Position numbers and translations under genes: made by a program. Below the pieces are notes generated by a model. The model was not told the origin of the DNA, did no database searches, and saw only the letters and a list, made by a program, of their open reading frames with translations. Positions 19,104 to 29,093 of a stretch of 64,000 nt of DNA are shown here, one piece after another. Each line of letters begins with the position of its first letter. Position 1 is the first letter of the stretch. The stretch is from Hahellaceae bacterium (GTDB lineage Bacteria; Pseudomonadota; Gammaproteobacteria; Pseudomonadales; Oleiphilaceae): contig JADGDV010000006.1 of assembly GCA_016744695.1 (NCBI GenBank), positions 1 through 64,000 of the forward strand, read 5' to 3'.

Positions 19104-22100
19104 ACAAGACATGATTGGGCGATTTGCCCAACACAAAGTGGCGGCGAACCTTCTAATGATTATTATGCTGCTGGCTGGAATCATTGGCCTTAGTAAACTT
19201 AATACACAGTTTTTTCCAACCTTTGAGCTCGACTACATCACGGTGCGTGTCATTTGGCCTGGGGCAACAGCGGAAGATATTGCTCGCTCAATAACGACAC
19301 CACTGGAACAAGAACTTAAAAATCTAGATTTCGTTAAAGAAATGCGCTCAATATCTTCCAGAGGATTTGGCAATATCATCCTTGAATATGAGGAGGGCAC
19401 CGAGATGGGGTTAGCTCTGGACCAGGTTAAAGAGTATGTCAACCTAGTCAGGAACCTACCTTCAGAGGCAGAGCAACCTGTAATAAGTCGGGTTGTTCGC
19501 AACGAAGACATCGCCACATTAATACTAACGACTAATAGCTCACTAGAAGAGCTTCGCCCTTTAGCTTACCAGTTCGAACGAGAGTTATTAGCTTTAGGCA
19601 TTGCCAAAGTGGACTTTACTGGCCTGCCACAACAAGAAATAGCCATTCAAGTTCCTTCAGAAAACATTGAAAGTTTAAAATTATCACTGCCACAACTCGG
19701 GCAACTTATTGTTAATCAAAGCCAGGATATCCCCGCGGGAACCAGCAGCAAAAATGAAGTAGCACGCGAACTAAGAAGCCTTGAACAACGAAGAACAGAC
19801 CATGGATTTCGGGAGCTAGCGCTACTCACTTCACGCACCACTCAACGCTCTACCCAACACATTAGACTTGATGATATTGCTAACGTAGAAAGACGAGCCA
19901 AAGACCAGCAGATTGAAGTGTTCTATAAAGGCAACCCTGCAATATTAATGAAGGTATTACGCACTGAGAACGCAGACACCCTTAAGTCGGCAAATATACT
20001 TCATCAATGGCTTGATGCAACCACACCACAACTAGCCCAAGGCACAGAGCTTCATGCCTTTAATGAAACCTATGTATTAGTTGAAGAGCGTATCGACCTG
20101 CTTTTAAAAAATGGCTTAGGCGGGTTAATTCTCGTTATAGGCATTTTATTTATATTCTTGAATGGCCGCGTTGCCTTTTGGGTTGCCTGCGGAATACCTA
20201 TTTCATTTATGGGAACACTCGCAGTGCTTTATATGGTGGGTGGCAGTATTAATATGGTTAGCCTGTTTGCCCTCATTATGGCTCTAGGGATTATTGTAGA
20301 TGACGCCATTGTGGTAGGTGAAGATGCACTCACTCATTATATAACAGGCGAAAGCTCCCTACAGGCAGCGGAGGGAGGAGCAAGAAGAATGTTCATTCCT
20401 GTTGTTTCATCATCATTAACGACCATAGCAGCCTTCTTACCCTTAATGATGGTTAGCGGAATCATCGGCAATATACTCGGTGCCATTCCACTTGTTATTA
20501 TCTGCGTCATTTTCGCTTCGCTAATAGAAAGCTTCTTAATATTACCCGGACACCTACGACACAGCTTTCACCGCTCTCACCATAAAAAACCTGGACCATT
20601 TCGTACTAAATTAGACAATGGATTCAATCGATTTAGAGATAATCGCTTTAGGCCATTAGTGACTTTGGCGATGGAAAACAGACTCACCACCGTATTAATT
20701 GCAGTCTGCGCACTTGCCTTGGCCATTAGCCTTATTACCAGTGGTCGTATTCAATTTACATTTTTCCCCTCACCCGACAACAAAGTATTAATTGCCAGTG
20801 TTAAATTTGCAGCCGGAACCCCTCCAGAAAAAGTACGCGCCTTTGGGGACGAAATGCAACAACAGCTATGGAATACAAACAACACACTTAAAGAAGACGA
20901 AGACCTATTAGTCCACAGTATTTTAAGAATTAATACTGCAACATTTGATGGTGGCCGTAACTACTCATCAGGTGAGCAATACGCATCCATTCATGCAGAA
21001 TTAAGCTCTCCCGACTTAAGGCCTGTGACCAACAGTCAGTTTGTTACAGCATGGGAAGCCGCTATGGACGCGCCCGATGGCGTTGAATTACTCAGTGTTT
21101 CAAGCCCAAAGGGTGGCCCCCCCGGAAAAGATATTGATATTTTCTTAAGCGGTATTGCACCATCTCGCCTTAAAGAAGCCGCAGAAGAACTTAGCCTAAA
21201 ATTAAAAAGCTACTCGGGTGTTAGTAACATTCAAGATGACCTTCCTTATGGAAAACTACAATACATTTATGAACTTACCCCACAAGGACATGCTTTAGGC
21301 CTCTCTGTCGCCGATGTGGGCAGCCAATTAAGGGCCGCATTTGATGGTCGTATACTGCAAATATTCTATGACAATAATGAAGAAATTGAAGTCAGAATCA
21401 TGCTTCCTGACGAAGAGCGTAACCGTTACTCAACACTGGAAACGTTCCCGATCATTACACCCGATGGAAATAGCACACCATTAAGCAACATAGTAAAACT
21501 TAACGATCGTCGAGGGCTTGAACTACTTAGGCACACAGATGGACAACTAGGCATTCATGTTACATCTGAAGTTAATACTGCAGAAAACAATGCAAACAAT
21601 ATTCTTAGTGATTTAGAGAAAGATTATTTCCCTGAGTTAATTAATCAGTACGGGCTTCAGATTGACCTAAAAGGAAAAGCTGAAGAACAGAGAGAAACAG
21701 GCAATGACATGAAAAACGGAGCACTCATTGCTCTCGCGCTTATATACCTTATTCTGGCATGGGTATTTGGTTCATACACATGGCCTTTTGCCATAATGCT
21801 TGCCATCCCCTTTGGTCTTACAGGGGCAGTATTTGGTCATGCATTACTGAATATCGACTTAACCATTCTTTCAATGTTTGGCTTCTTTGGCCTATCGGGC
21901 ATAGTCATTAATGATGCTATTATTCTTGTCACCTTTTATCAAGAGTTACGAGCCAAAGGCTTAGCGATTAAACAAGCGGTTATCGATGCAGCCTGCCTAA
22001 GGCTTAGAGCAGTACTATTAACGTCACTCACAACCATAGCAGGTCTTACCCCCTTATTGTTTGAAACATCGCTTCAGGCACAGTTTTTAATCCCCATGGC

Positions 22101-22239
22101 AGTTAGTATCTCTTTTGGACTTGCCTTTGCGACACTGCTTGTACTTATTGTAATCCCAGTTATTCTTTCATTAATAGAAGATGGAAAAACACTCCTAGGA
22201 GGATATTTTTCCACCACAGAGGCTCAAATAGAGGACTAA
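19096..22239 (+). CDS. RND efflux permease
   Basis: The 1047-residue protein is a full-length resistance-nodulation-division transporter: a first membrane span (LLMIIMLLAGIIGL), a large periplasmic loop, TM2-7, a second large loop and the final TM block. The proton-relay pair is seen in TM4 as GIIVDDAIVVGED. The WPGATAEDIARSITTPLEQ pattern just after TM1 is typical of the family. The sequence is of the AcrB/ACR_tran type rather than a metal-type CusA pump, since the residues around TM4 carry the DD pair. It acts with the upstream adaptor and probably a TolC-like channel elsewhere. Confidence 0.94.
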   Translation: MDKQDMIGRFAQHKVAANLLMIIMLLAGIIGLSKLNTQFFPTFELDYITVRVIWPGATAEDIARSITTPLEQELKNLDFVKEMRSISSRGFGNIILEYEEGTEMGLALDQVKEYVNLVRNLPSEAEQPVISRVVRNEDIATLILTTNSSLEELRPLAYQFERELLALGIAKVDFTGLPQQEIAIQVPSENIESLKLSLPQLGQLIVNQSQDIPAGTSSKNEVARELRSLEQRRTDHGFRELALLTSRTTQRSTQHIRLDDIANVERRAKDQQIEVFYKGNPAILMKVLRTENADTLKSANILHQWLDATTPQLAQGTELHAFNETYVLVEERIDLLLKNGLGGLILVIGILFIFLNGRVAFWVACGIPISFMGTLAVLYMVGGSINMVSLFALIMALGIIVDDAIVVGEDALTHYITGESSLQAAEGGARRMFIPVVSSSLTTIAAFLPLMMVSGIIGNILGAIPLVIICVIFASLIESFLILPGHLRHSFHRSHHKKPGPFRTKLDNGFNRFRDNRFRPLVTLAMENRLTTVLIAVCALALAISLITSGRIQFTFFPSPDNKVLIASVKFAAGTPPEKVRAFGDEMQQQLWNTNNTLKEDEDLLVHSILRINTATFDGGRNYSSGEQYASIHAELSSPDLRPVTNSQFVTAWEAAMDAPDGVELLSVSSPKGGPPGKDIDIFLSGIAPSRLKEAAEELSLKLKSYSGVSNIQDDLPYGKLQYIYELTPQGHALGLSVADVGSQLRAAFDGRILQIFYDNNEEIEVRIMLPDEERNRYSTLETFPIITPDGNSTPLSNIVKLNDRRGLELLRHTDGQLGIHVTSEVNTAENNANNILSDLEKDYFPELINQYGLQIDLKGKAEEQRETGNDMKNGALIALALIYLILAWVFGSYTWPFAIMLAIPFGLTGAVFGHALLNIDLTILSMFGFFGLSGIVINDAIILVTFYQELRAKGLAIKQAVIDAACLRLRAVLLTSLTTIAGLTPLLFETSLQAQFLIPMAVSISFGLAFATLLVLIVIPVILSLIEDGKTLLGGYFSTTEAQIED

Positions 22240-22676
22240 ATAAGTTACCCACAACAATTGTGGATAACTCTGTGTGTATTTTTTGAGAAACACCCCTGTC
22301 AGCCTGTGTTTTCAAGGCTTACGTTGAATTGACTGAAAAATAGACCAATATAACTTATTATTAATTTTCAACAGGTTATAAAAGTCAATAATGAAAGGTG
22401 ACATTTTTTCATTTTTTAATAGCCATCAATTATTTTGGGGTAATAAATTGTGCATATCATTTTTGAGTTGCTGCGAAATGTAACTTATTTGGCATGTATA
22501 ATGTGAGCTGCTGCTTGTTTTGTTACTTTTTGTATCAGGCAGTCTTTCTATGTTTTCATTCATCGATATAATACACAGGTACAAACGTACACTTTAGTTT
22601 ATATTCATTCATAAATACTAATAGAAAAAAGCAGGCTCAGGTTTTTGATTCTGCATCGTAGGGGCGAAGTTAACTC
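22240..22676. other. 437-bp gene-free spacer with DnaA-box-like inverted pair and a possible promoter
   Basis: GTTACCCACAA (22244-22254) and TTGTGGATAAC (22258-22268) form a near-perfect inverted repeat. The right arm contains a consensus DnaA box on the minus strand (TTATCCACA) and the left arm matches 8 of 9. Further right, TATAAT at 22497-22502 is a consensus -10 hexamer, but no good -35 is seen. The rest is AT-rich, and I see no ORF or structured RNA that I can name. Confidence 0.5.
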
Positions 22677-23894
22677 ATGATGGAACTATTACAAAATCCA
22701 GAGCTTTGGAAGTATGTCAGCATCCCAGTTATTGCTGGGCTTATTGGTTGGTCAACTAACTGGCTGGCTATTAAGCTAACATTTTTACCACTGGAGTTTA
22801 TTGGTATCCCCCCCCTGCTTGGCTGGCAAGGGATCATCCCATCTAAAGCCAGAAAAATGGCAGCCATCAGCGTAGATGCGACCATTTCAAAAATAGGCAC
22901 CGTTGCCGAAATTTTTGACCAAATTGACCCAAGAACATTATCGGAACACATCATTGAAACCGTTATTCCAAGGGTTGAGGAGTATGTTGACGAGTTGATG
23001 CTTAAAGAGCACGCCACTTTTTGGGAGAACCTACCAACACCTATGCGTCAAATGGTGTACGACAGAGTCAGAAAAAGCGCACCAGAACTGGTAGACAAGC
23101 TTATTGATGACCTTGCAGCTAATATAGAAAACCTACTAGATATAAAAGGAATGGTAATCGATCAGCTCGCTGAAGACAAAGTACTGCTCAACCGTATTTT
23201 TCTAGAGTGTGGAGATAAAGAATTCCGCTTTATTATTAACTCCGGAGCATGGCTTGGATTCTTGTTCGGCCTGATACAAATGGCCGTTTGGTATTTCTTC
23301 AAAAACTGGTGGATACTACCCGTTGCAGGCCTTATTGTCGGTTACGCAACCAACTGGATTGCTCTGAATGTTATTTTCCGCCCATTGAACCCTGTGAAAA
23401 TACTGGGAATTGAATTTCAAGGTTTATTCCTAAAACGTCAAAGTGCAGTGGCAGGCTCATTCTGTAGCATTATCACCCATGAGATCCTGACTATTGGCAA
23501 TATCATCAATGCCATTCTAAATGGCGACGAAGCCGAACGCGCAAAGAATTTAGTTAAAAAACATATTAAGCCTATTGTGGATGATACAGCCGGCCTATCT
23601 AAACCCCTCACTCAGATTGCTTTCGGGCCAAAAGGATTCGCTGAGTTAAAGCACCAGGTCGGAGAAAAGGCAATAGAGATCTCCTCGCAAGCATTTAAAG
23701 ACCCTGTATTTAACAATGACAGAGCGCAAGCCGTAGAAAACATCATGCGTGAGCGAATGGAGAATCTATCTTCTGAAGAGTTTCAAGACCTTCTAAGACC
23801 TTGCTTTCAGGAAGATGAAATAAAGCTAATCCTCATTGGCGCCGCGCTCGGCTTTAGTGCCGGCTTAGCCCAGTTAATCTTTGTATTTAGCTAG
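22677..23894 (+). CDS. DUF445 family membrane protein
   Basis: The 405-residue protein belongs to the DUF445 (YheB-like) family. It has an N-terminal membrane segment with VIAGLIGWSTNWLAIKLTFLPLEFIG and the related GYATNWIALNVIFRPLNPV later on, the two repeats that define the family, plus a terminal hydrophobic segment (ILIGAALGFSAGLAQLIFVF). Function is unknown. ATG at 22677 is chosen because AGGGG lies 12 bases upstream; the next codon is also ATG. It stands alone between a long spacer and a stem-loop. Confidence 0.85.
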   Translation: MMELLQNPELWKYVSIPVIAGLIGWSTNWLAIKLTFLPLEFIGIPPLLGWQGIIPSKARKMAAISVDATISKIGTVAEIFDQIDPRTLSEHIIETVIPRVEEYVDELMLKEHATFWENLPTPMRQMVYDRVRKSAPELVDKLIDDLAANIENLLDIKGMVIDQLAEDKVLLNRIFLECGDKEFRFIINSGAWLGFLFGLIQMAVWYFFKNWWILPVAGLIVGYATNWIALNVIFRPLNPVKILGIEFQGLFLKRQSAVAGSFCSIITHEILTIGNIINAILNGDEAERAKNLVKKHIKPIVDDTAGLSKPLTQIAFGPKGFAELKHQVGEKAIEISSQAFKDPVFNNDRAQAVENIMRERMENLSSEEFQDLLRPCFQEDEIKLILIGAALGFSAGLAQLIFVFS

Positions 23895-23901
23895 AAACAC
23901 C

Positions 23902-23938
23902 AGGAGGCTATCGTGCCGGAATGATGCGGCAGCCTCCT
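23902..23938 (+). terminator. stem-loop after DUF445 gene
   Basis: AGGAGGCT (23902-23909) pairs with AGCCTCCT (23931-23938), and a shorter inner stem TGCCG/CGGC is possible. There is no T-run, so Rho-independent function is doubtful. It may be an mRNA-stabilising hairpin. Confidence 0.45.
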
Positions 23939-24111
23939 AACAGAAAACCACCAACAAACAACAACTTACACCAACCTCATATAAATCCTCACGAAGTTTT
24001 TGACTTATCCCCTTTAATGTACTTAACTTTCTATAGAAATGTTAAATTGTGTAATATTTTTGTTCATTTTTATTATTATGTGATACACACGGATGTATCC
24101 GGGAGAAAATA

Positions 24112-24321
24112 ATGGCAAGCACACTTTGTCAAATACGCTTGGGGAATAAAGTCAAAGAGCGGAACCAAATAAGAAAACAACTACTTCAAGAAGTAGGAAG
24201 CCTGATAAGTCGACTTGAAACAGCAGAAAAACAGTGCACAAAACCTTCTTTCGGCACCGTTCGCTCTTACGAATCAATGATTCATGAACGCTGCAGTATG
24301 CTCGCCCGCCTTTCAGGCTAA
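24112..24321 (+). CDS. small helical protein of unknown function
   Basis: The 69-residue ORF has a good ribosome-binding site (GGGAGAAAATA just before the ATG). The product is highly charged, mostly alpha-helical by composition (KERNQIRKQLLQEVGSLIS) and soluble, with three Cys residues. I do not recognise a family. It ends one base before the yihY stop codon on the opposite strand. The good Shine-Dalgarno sequence and the isolated position between two real genes support it as real, but with modest certainty. Confidence 0.5.
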   Translation: MASTLCQIRLGNKVKERNQIRKQLLQEVGSLISRLETAEKQCTKPSFGTVRSYESMIHERCSMLARLSG

Positions 24322-24322
24322 G

Positions 24323-25630
24323 CTAGCCCTCTCTCAAAACCTGCTGCAGTGATATATGGCTAAACTGATCATCCATAGTATGATCTATAGAGTCATATAT
24401 TAACTGACCACGCCCTTCAATGATGAGACGCCCTGATAATTTTTCACTATCTGATCTAGCGGCTTTTAACACATCGTAGACTGATATTTTATCTAAAGAT
24501 CTGGCAGGTACGAGTGACTCCCCATCCTCGCCCACCAAAAGAAGTAGCGAATTATTTAACAATTTATCAACGACCCCTCTTGTTAAAATAGCAGGCACTT
24601 TTAATTTAGAGTCTAGCTCGCGCTGTGTCAGAGGTTTTTCAGCCTGATCAAAGCGTCCAGCAGTATCTAGCATAATAGCCATCGCCAACTTCTCATAAAT
24701 TTCCGCTGATGACTTTACATTATAATTTCGCGTTATATGGTTAAAATTCTGATCATAGTAGGCAATCGTCGACCCTAGAAGCAGTATAAGCCAGCATACA
24801 TAAAGCCAGATCAATAGAACAATACCTACGGCAAAGCCCGAGTAAATCGCTTCATATTTAGCCGAATTCACTACAAACGAAGCAAACAAAACCCCTGTCA
24901 TTTGCCATATGGTGCCGCCCACTGCTGCGCCTAGCAAAGCACTGCGAAAACGAACTTTGGTGTTAGGCATAAACATATAAACAAACGTAAATGCAGCAAT
25001 AATCAAAACGAAAGGCATTAGCTTACTTAACAAAGCAATCAGAACACCAAAGGGCTCTATTAGCATTACATCATTAACAAGCGATGAATTCATGATGGTC
25101 GCAGTCATTCCTATAGCGGATACAACCAACAAAGGCCCAACCATGATGACACTTAAGTAATTGGTGAATCGTTGACTAAAAGAACGAGGTTCTGCCGCCC
25201 GCCATACATAATTAAATGACCGTTCGATTTTCTGAACTAAAGAAATCGCAGTATAAACCAATAACGCCAAACCCACCGAACCGAGTACACCAACCTTAAT
25301 ATTATCAACAAAGCCAAGCATATTATCAGCTATTTCAACACCTTGAGGCCCCATCGGTTCAAAAAAGTTATACAGCAATGGCGTTAAACGATTATGACCT
25401 CCCATTGCTTTCACAACAGAAAAACTTAAGGCCAGCATAGGCACTATCGACAACAACGTGGTATACACCAAGCTCATAGCATGCAAGGTTAAATTTCCGC
25501 TCAGCATGTCTCTGATAACAGCAAATAGAATGCGCGCCATACGCTGGAGCCATTGAGCGCCTCCTGTTAATTCCTTTTGCGTTGAAAATAACCACAATTC
25601 TAGTGATTCAATTTTATTCTTCCAGTCCAC
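24323..25630 (-). CDS. yihY: YihY/BrkB family inner-membrane protein
   Basis: The 435-residue protein has about six membrane spans in the first 300 residues, with family signatures LTLHAMSLVYTTLLSIVPMLAL, FNYVWRAAEPRSF and PNTKVRFRSALLGAAVGGTIWQ. The tail (ILTRGVVDKLLNNSLLLLVGE) looks like a winged helix. This family was once called ribonuclease BN, which is a misannotation; true function is not established. It lies 36 bp after the hybrid kinase gene on the same strand and may be the third gene of a DUF3461-kinase-yihY unit, interrupted by a family A REP half-site. Confidence 0.88.
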   Translation of the reverse strand: MDWKNKIESLELWLFSTQKELTGGAQWLQRMARILFAVIRDMLSGNLTLHAMSLVYTTLLSIVPMLALSFSVVKAMGGHNRLTPLLYNFFEPMGPQGVEIADNMLGFVDNIKVGVLGSVGLALLVYTAISLVQKIERSFNYVWRAAEPRSFSQRFTNYLSVIMVGPLLVVSAIGMTATIMNSSLVNDVMLIEPFGVLIALLSKLMPFVLIIAAFTFVYMFMPNTKVRFRSALLGAAVGGTIWQMTGVLFASFVVNSAKYEAIYSGFAVGIVLLIWLYVCWLILLLGSTIAYYDQNFNHITRNYNVKSSAEIYEKLAMAIMLDTAGRFDQAEKPLTQRELDSKLKVPAILTRGVVDKLLNNSLLLLVGEDGESLVPARSLDKISVYDVLKAARSDSEKLSGRLIIEGRGQLIYDSIDHTMDDQFSHISLQQVLREG

Positions 25631-25647
25631 CTTTCACCTATCATCTA

Positions 25648-25670
25648 CCGGTGTGCACCGCACACCTTAC
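25648..25670. repeat. degenerate half REP-like repeat, family A
   Basis: CCGGTGTGCACCGCACACCT plus TAC resembles the arm CCGGTGCGCACGGCGCACCC seen at 35671-35690. It overlaps the stop codon of the hybrid kinase gene (25667-25669). Confidence 0.6.
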
Positions 25671-28477
25671 AAATTATCTTCATTCTTAAGGTATTCATCT
25701 ATAAAAACAAGTACTTTACTCAGATGATCTACCACCCATGGAAACCATTCCATGGCCTCTATCTGCTGATGAGATTTTAATTTTTCTTCAAGATCGCCCG
25801 ACAGCAAGCGAAGTTTTTCTGCTGAAATATTAGCGGCACTCCCTTTCAGAGAGTGAGCCAAACGATACATCTCATCCACATCTGACAACTCATGGGCATC
25901 CATAAACTGAACTTCAAAATCTCGAAAGCTCTCTTCAAAACTTTTAAATATACGAGGAATAACCGCTGGAATTGCTTTAAAACGAACCTCTAAGTCGGGC
26001 ATCGAAATAAGTAGCTCATCACTCCCGCTAACATCTCCGGTCACCTCGCTGGTGTTAGCTACAACCTCTTTACCAACATCCACAGGGACACGTCCAGTCT
26101 CTCTTTGTGACTCCCCCACCCAGTGAGAAAGCACCTTAAATAACCGCTCACTCTCTATGGGTTTAGTTAAAAAATCACTCATACCAATAGACCTGCAGTG
26201 CTTCTCCTCTTGTGTCGTTGCATTAGCGGTTAGTGCAATGATGGGTAATTTATCTCCATATTTCTCTCTAATAGCTTTAGTCGCACCATAGCCATCCATT
26301 ACTGGCATATGAACATCCATCAATATGGCGTCATACATAACCGACTTATCTTCAAGCCGGATTAAGGCTTGCTCTCCATTATCTGCAACGCGCACAACTA
26401 CGCCTTCCGACTCGAGCATTTCACGGGCAACAAGCTGATTAACCTGATTATCTTCTACAACCAAGATACACGCCCCTTTTAGGTTGTTTCTTGGCGTATT
26501 TAACCCAAAATTTTGATCAGTGGATTCCGGTTGCAATACAAACGCGTCAATCAAAGAATTAATCGTTCGCCGCCTCAAAACAGGCTTTGTTATAAATGTA
26601 TTAACATACAAACTATCAATATCCACACCAATATCATCTCGTTGCTTTATAGAAAGAACCGGAACAAGACGAAAAACGGTTGACGCTGAAGACAGATCAA
26701 TTTGTTCAATAAACTCTGACAAACTGACTCTTACACTATCAATATCAACGTATATAACCACCTTGGAGAGAGTATCAACGACGTTGCAAGCAAGAGAACG
26801 GAGGTGAGCAACAGCCTCTACCCCAGACTTTATTCTCGTTATAGAAAGGCTGAACTGAGAAAGAATATGAGATAGTTCATCACATGAACGGCTATCCCCT
26901 ACAATAACTATATTAGGACGCTCTCCTCCAAGCGCTTTAACAAGGCTACCTGCCGTATTACCCTGCTCGATAACAGGTGAAGTAGAAAACTCAGCAGTAA
27001 AAGAAAACTCACTACCACGACCTTCTTTACTTTTTACACTAATATCTCCGCCCATAAGCTCAACCAAGCGCTTAGATATTGTTAAACCTAACCCTGTACC
27101 ACCAAACTTTCGCGTTGTTGACCCGTCTGCTTGGGTAAATGAATCAAACAAGGTTAATAAAGCCGTTTCTGCAATACCAACCCCTGTATCAGTAACAACA
27201 CTATTTATAATTATTTTCTCACTTTCATGAGATACCAACTCCAAAGCAACAACAATCTCCCCTGTTTCGGTAAATTTAATCGCGTTGCTAATCAGATTTA
27301 TTAACACCTGACTAAAGCGCATAGCATCACCCTGAAGCCTGCAAGGAATGTCAGGTGATACTTTAATGATAATATCTAACCCTTTATTACCAGCAACAAA
27401 AGACTCTACGTCGGCGACTCTCTCAATAACATCATCCAAAGCAAACTCAACATTCTCCAATTCCAACTTTCCGGCTTCGATTTTAGAGAAATCAAGAATA
27501 TCGTTAATAATGGCTAATAAAATATCGGCTGAATTTCTAATACGATGAAGATAACCCGCTTGCTTTACATCTAAGCGCGTTCGACTCATCATTTCTGATA
27601 AGCCTTGCACAGCGTTCATAGGCGTTCTGATTTCATGACTCATATTAGCCAGGAATTCGCTTTTAGCTTTTGCCGTGCGTTCTGCTACATCCCGTGCTTC
27701 CTCTGCCTCTAATCTAGCTTCTTCCAGGATAATATTTTTATCTAAAAGTGCCTGCTCAGCTTCATCCATTCCGATAAGGTTTTTATTATATTCCTTAATG
27801 AGAGTGCCCAATTCATCTTTAGTCGTCCATTCGACTAACTCTCTCTTCCCTGTATCTTGGTATGATTTAATTGAAGTTCTAACCATCTGAAGCGGTTTGA
27901 GTACGGTGGTTTTTAACGCCACAGTAAAACCAACCAAGAAAATAAGCACATAGAACACAAACAATACAAGCTCATTAAGTAACGCGCTAACTAACGAATC
28001 ACTCACTTTACTAAGGTCTACTTTGGCCTCCAACAAGCCAACATTAACGATATCTCCTTCATAGTCATAACTCACATCAACACTTATAGACTCAGCCTCA
28101 TCATTTGTAATTAAGTCGCAGTCGCCAACAGTAGTAGATTGCCTTATTTTTTTACTATGACTTTCATATTCATCTAACGTGGCACATGTAATATAAGGGG
28201 ATTCTTTGAGTGTGTGGACAAGTGACTCTACAGTTTTTCGATCAAACTGCCAGACAGGAATCGATAGCTGTGTCGCCAATAAATGGACTTCGCCTTTTAC
28301 GTCGGCCAAGTGACGCCCTCGCAATTCATCCGCTTTAAAGTAAACATAAGCAATATTGGCAAAAATCAAAAGTAATAATAAAGGCAGAGCAGCCGCTAAC
28401 ATAAATTTTGCTAGCAGCGATGAGTATAATTGAGGGGTCATCCTTTGATTACCTGTCGTTAAGTACCCTATTAGCAT
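25667..28477 (-). CDS. BarA-like hybrid sensor histidine kinase
   Basis: The 936-residue protein has an N-terminal membrane segment, a periplasmic sensor of about 100 residues with two Cys, and a second membrane segment near residues 165-187. A HAMP-like linker follows, then HisKA with KSEFLANMSHEIRTPMNAV (phosphoacceptor His), an HATPase domain (GTGLGLTISKRLVELMGG) and a degenerate receiver at about 515-650. A complete receiver follows (CILVVEDNQVNQLVAREML, phosphorylated Asp in AILMDVHMPVMDGYG), and last an Hpt domain with LAHSLKGSAANI. It is a tripartite phosphorelay kinase, probably signalling to a UvrY/GacA-type regulator elsewhere. Met13 (28441) is a possible later start; neither site has a clear Shine-Dalgarno. 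Confidence 0.9.
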   Translation of the reverse strand: MLIGYLTTGNQRMTPQLYSSLLAKFMLAAALPLLLLLIFANIAYVYFKADELRGRHLADVKGEVHLLATQLSIPVWQFDRKTVESLVHTLKESPYITCATLDEYESHSKKIRQSTTVGDCDLITNDEAESISVDVSYDYEGDIVNVGLLEAKVDLSKVSDSLVSALLNELVLFVFYVLIFLVGFTVALKTTVLKPLQMVRTSIKSYQDTGKRELVEWTTKDELGTLIKEYNKNLIGMDEAEQALLDKNIILEEARLEAEEARDVAERTAKAKSEFLANMSHEIRTPMNAVQGLSEMMSRTRLDVKQAGYLHRIRNSADILLAIINDILDFSKIEAGKLELENVEFALDDVIERVADVESFVAGNKGLDIIIKVSPDIPCRLQGDAMRFSQVLINLISNAIKFTETGEIVVALELVSHESEKIIINSVVTDTGVGIAETALLTLFDSFTQADGSTTRKFGGTGLGLTISKRLVELMGGDISVKSKEGRGSEFSFTAEFSTSPVIEQGNTAGSLVKALGGERPNIVIVGDSRSCDELSHILSQFSLSITRIKSGVEAVAHLRSLACNVVDTLSKVVIYVDIDSVRVSLSEFIEQIDLSSASTVFRLVPVLSIKQRDDIGVDIDSLYVNTFITKPVLRRRTINSLIDAFVLQPESTDQNFGLNTPRNNLKGACILVVEDNQVNQLVAREMLESEGVVVRVADNGEQALIRLEDKSVMYDAILMDVHMPVMDGYGATKAIREKYGDKLPIIALTANATTQEEKHCRSIGMSDFLTKPIESERLFKVLSHWVGESQRETGRVPVDVGKEVVANTSEVTGDVSGSDELLISMPDLEVRFKAIPAVIPRIFKSFEESFRDFEVQFMDAHELSDVDEMYRLAHSLKGSAANISAEKLRLLSGDLEEKLKSHQQIEAMEWFPWVVDHLSKVLVFIDEYLKNEDNL

Positions 28478-28522
28478 AGAAATCTATAGTCATTTTTGCA
28501 AAACACCTTACAAAAGAGAACT

Positions 28523-28903
28523 CTATAATTTATCTAATTGGATTTCAATTTCTTCAATCTTCTGTTTAACCACTTTCTCAAGATGTCTCAAATCCGTTAA
28601 AATTTTCCTTTTAACGTCCTGCTCTTGCTGATCATGATTAACAATTTCATCAAGCTCTGCCATTACTTTTGTGAGCATGGGAGAAACTTCGCTCATTTCC
28701 ATATATCCATTAGGGTCCGTTGATGAACGAACCCCCCTGTGTCTACGCGGAAATTTAAACTTTTCACTCTTATGAAATAGCTGCCCTTTCTTCTTTTCAT
28801 AATAGATTTTCAGGCTATCGGAATCGCCTTCATTCCTTACTGCATACCGTTCTATATGGTCTACATCCTTAACACCTAAAGACTTTAAAATTATGTATTC
28901 CAT
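28523..28903 (-). CDS. DUF3461 family protein
   Basis: The 126-residue cytoplasmic protein matches the DUF3461 pattern: a start resembling MEYIILKSLGVKDVDHIERY, then LKIYYEKKKGQLFHKSEKFKFPR, a Pro/Gly linker and a charged helical C-terminus (VMAELDEIV, then a coiled coil ending IEIQLDKL). Function is unknown. It is 45 bp upstream of the hybrid kinase on the same strand and possibly co-transcribed. Confidence 0.8.
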   Translation of the reverse strand: MEYIILKSLGVKDVDHIERYAVRNEGDSDSLKIYYEKKKGQLFHKSEKFKFPRRHRGVRSSTDPNGYMEMSEVSPMLTKVMAELDEIVNHDQQEQDVKRKILTDLRHLEKVVKQKIEEIEIQLDKL

Positions 28904-29093
28904 ACGTTACCTATTGCATACCTTTCTCACTTACAAGCCGTAAACTATTTTTTGCTAAGTTATTTAAAACCCCTACTCAGCACGACAGCTAACACAGCCA
29001 ACAGAAACTACTTTAAAGATGGACTCTAAGGTATGATGTTGCAAGTTTTCAGGATAGAAATTTATTACTTGAATATAAGTAGGAGATAAAGCC

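Noticed and set aside
23921-24112. 63-residue ORF before the small helical protein
   Set aside because: Low-complexity composition (Asn/His/Pro-rich), no Shine-Dalgarno, and it begins inside a stem-loop.
24323-25630. Annotation of yihY as ribonuclease BN
   Set aside because: The name came from a historical mix-up; true RNase BN is an RNase Z-type protein, while this one is a membrane protein.
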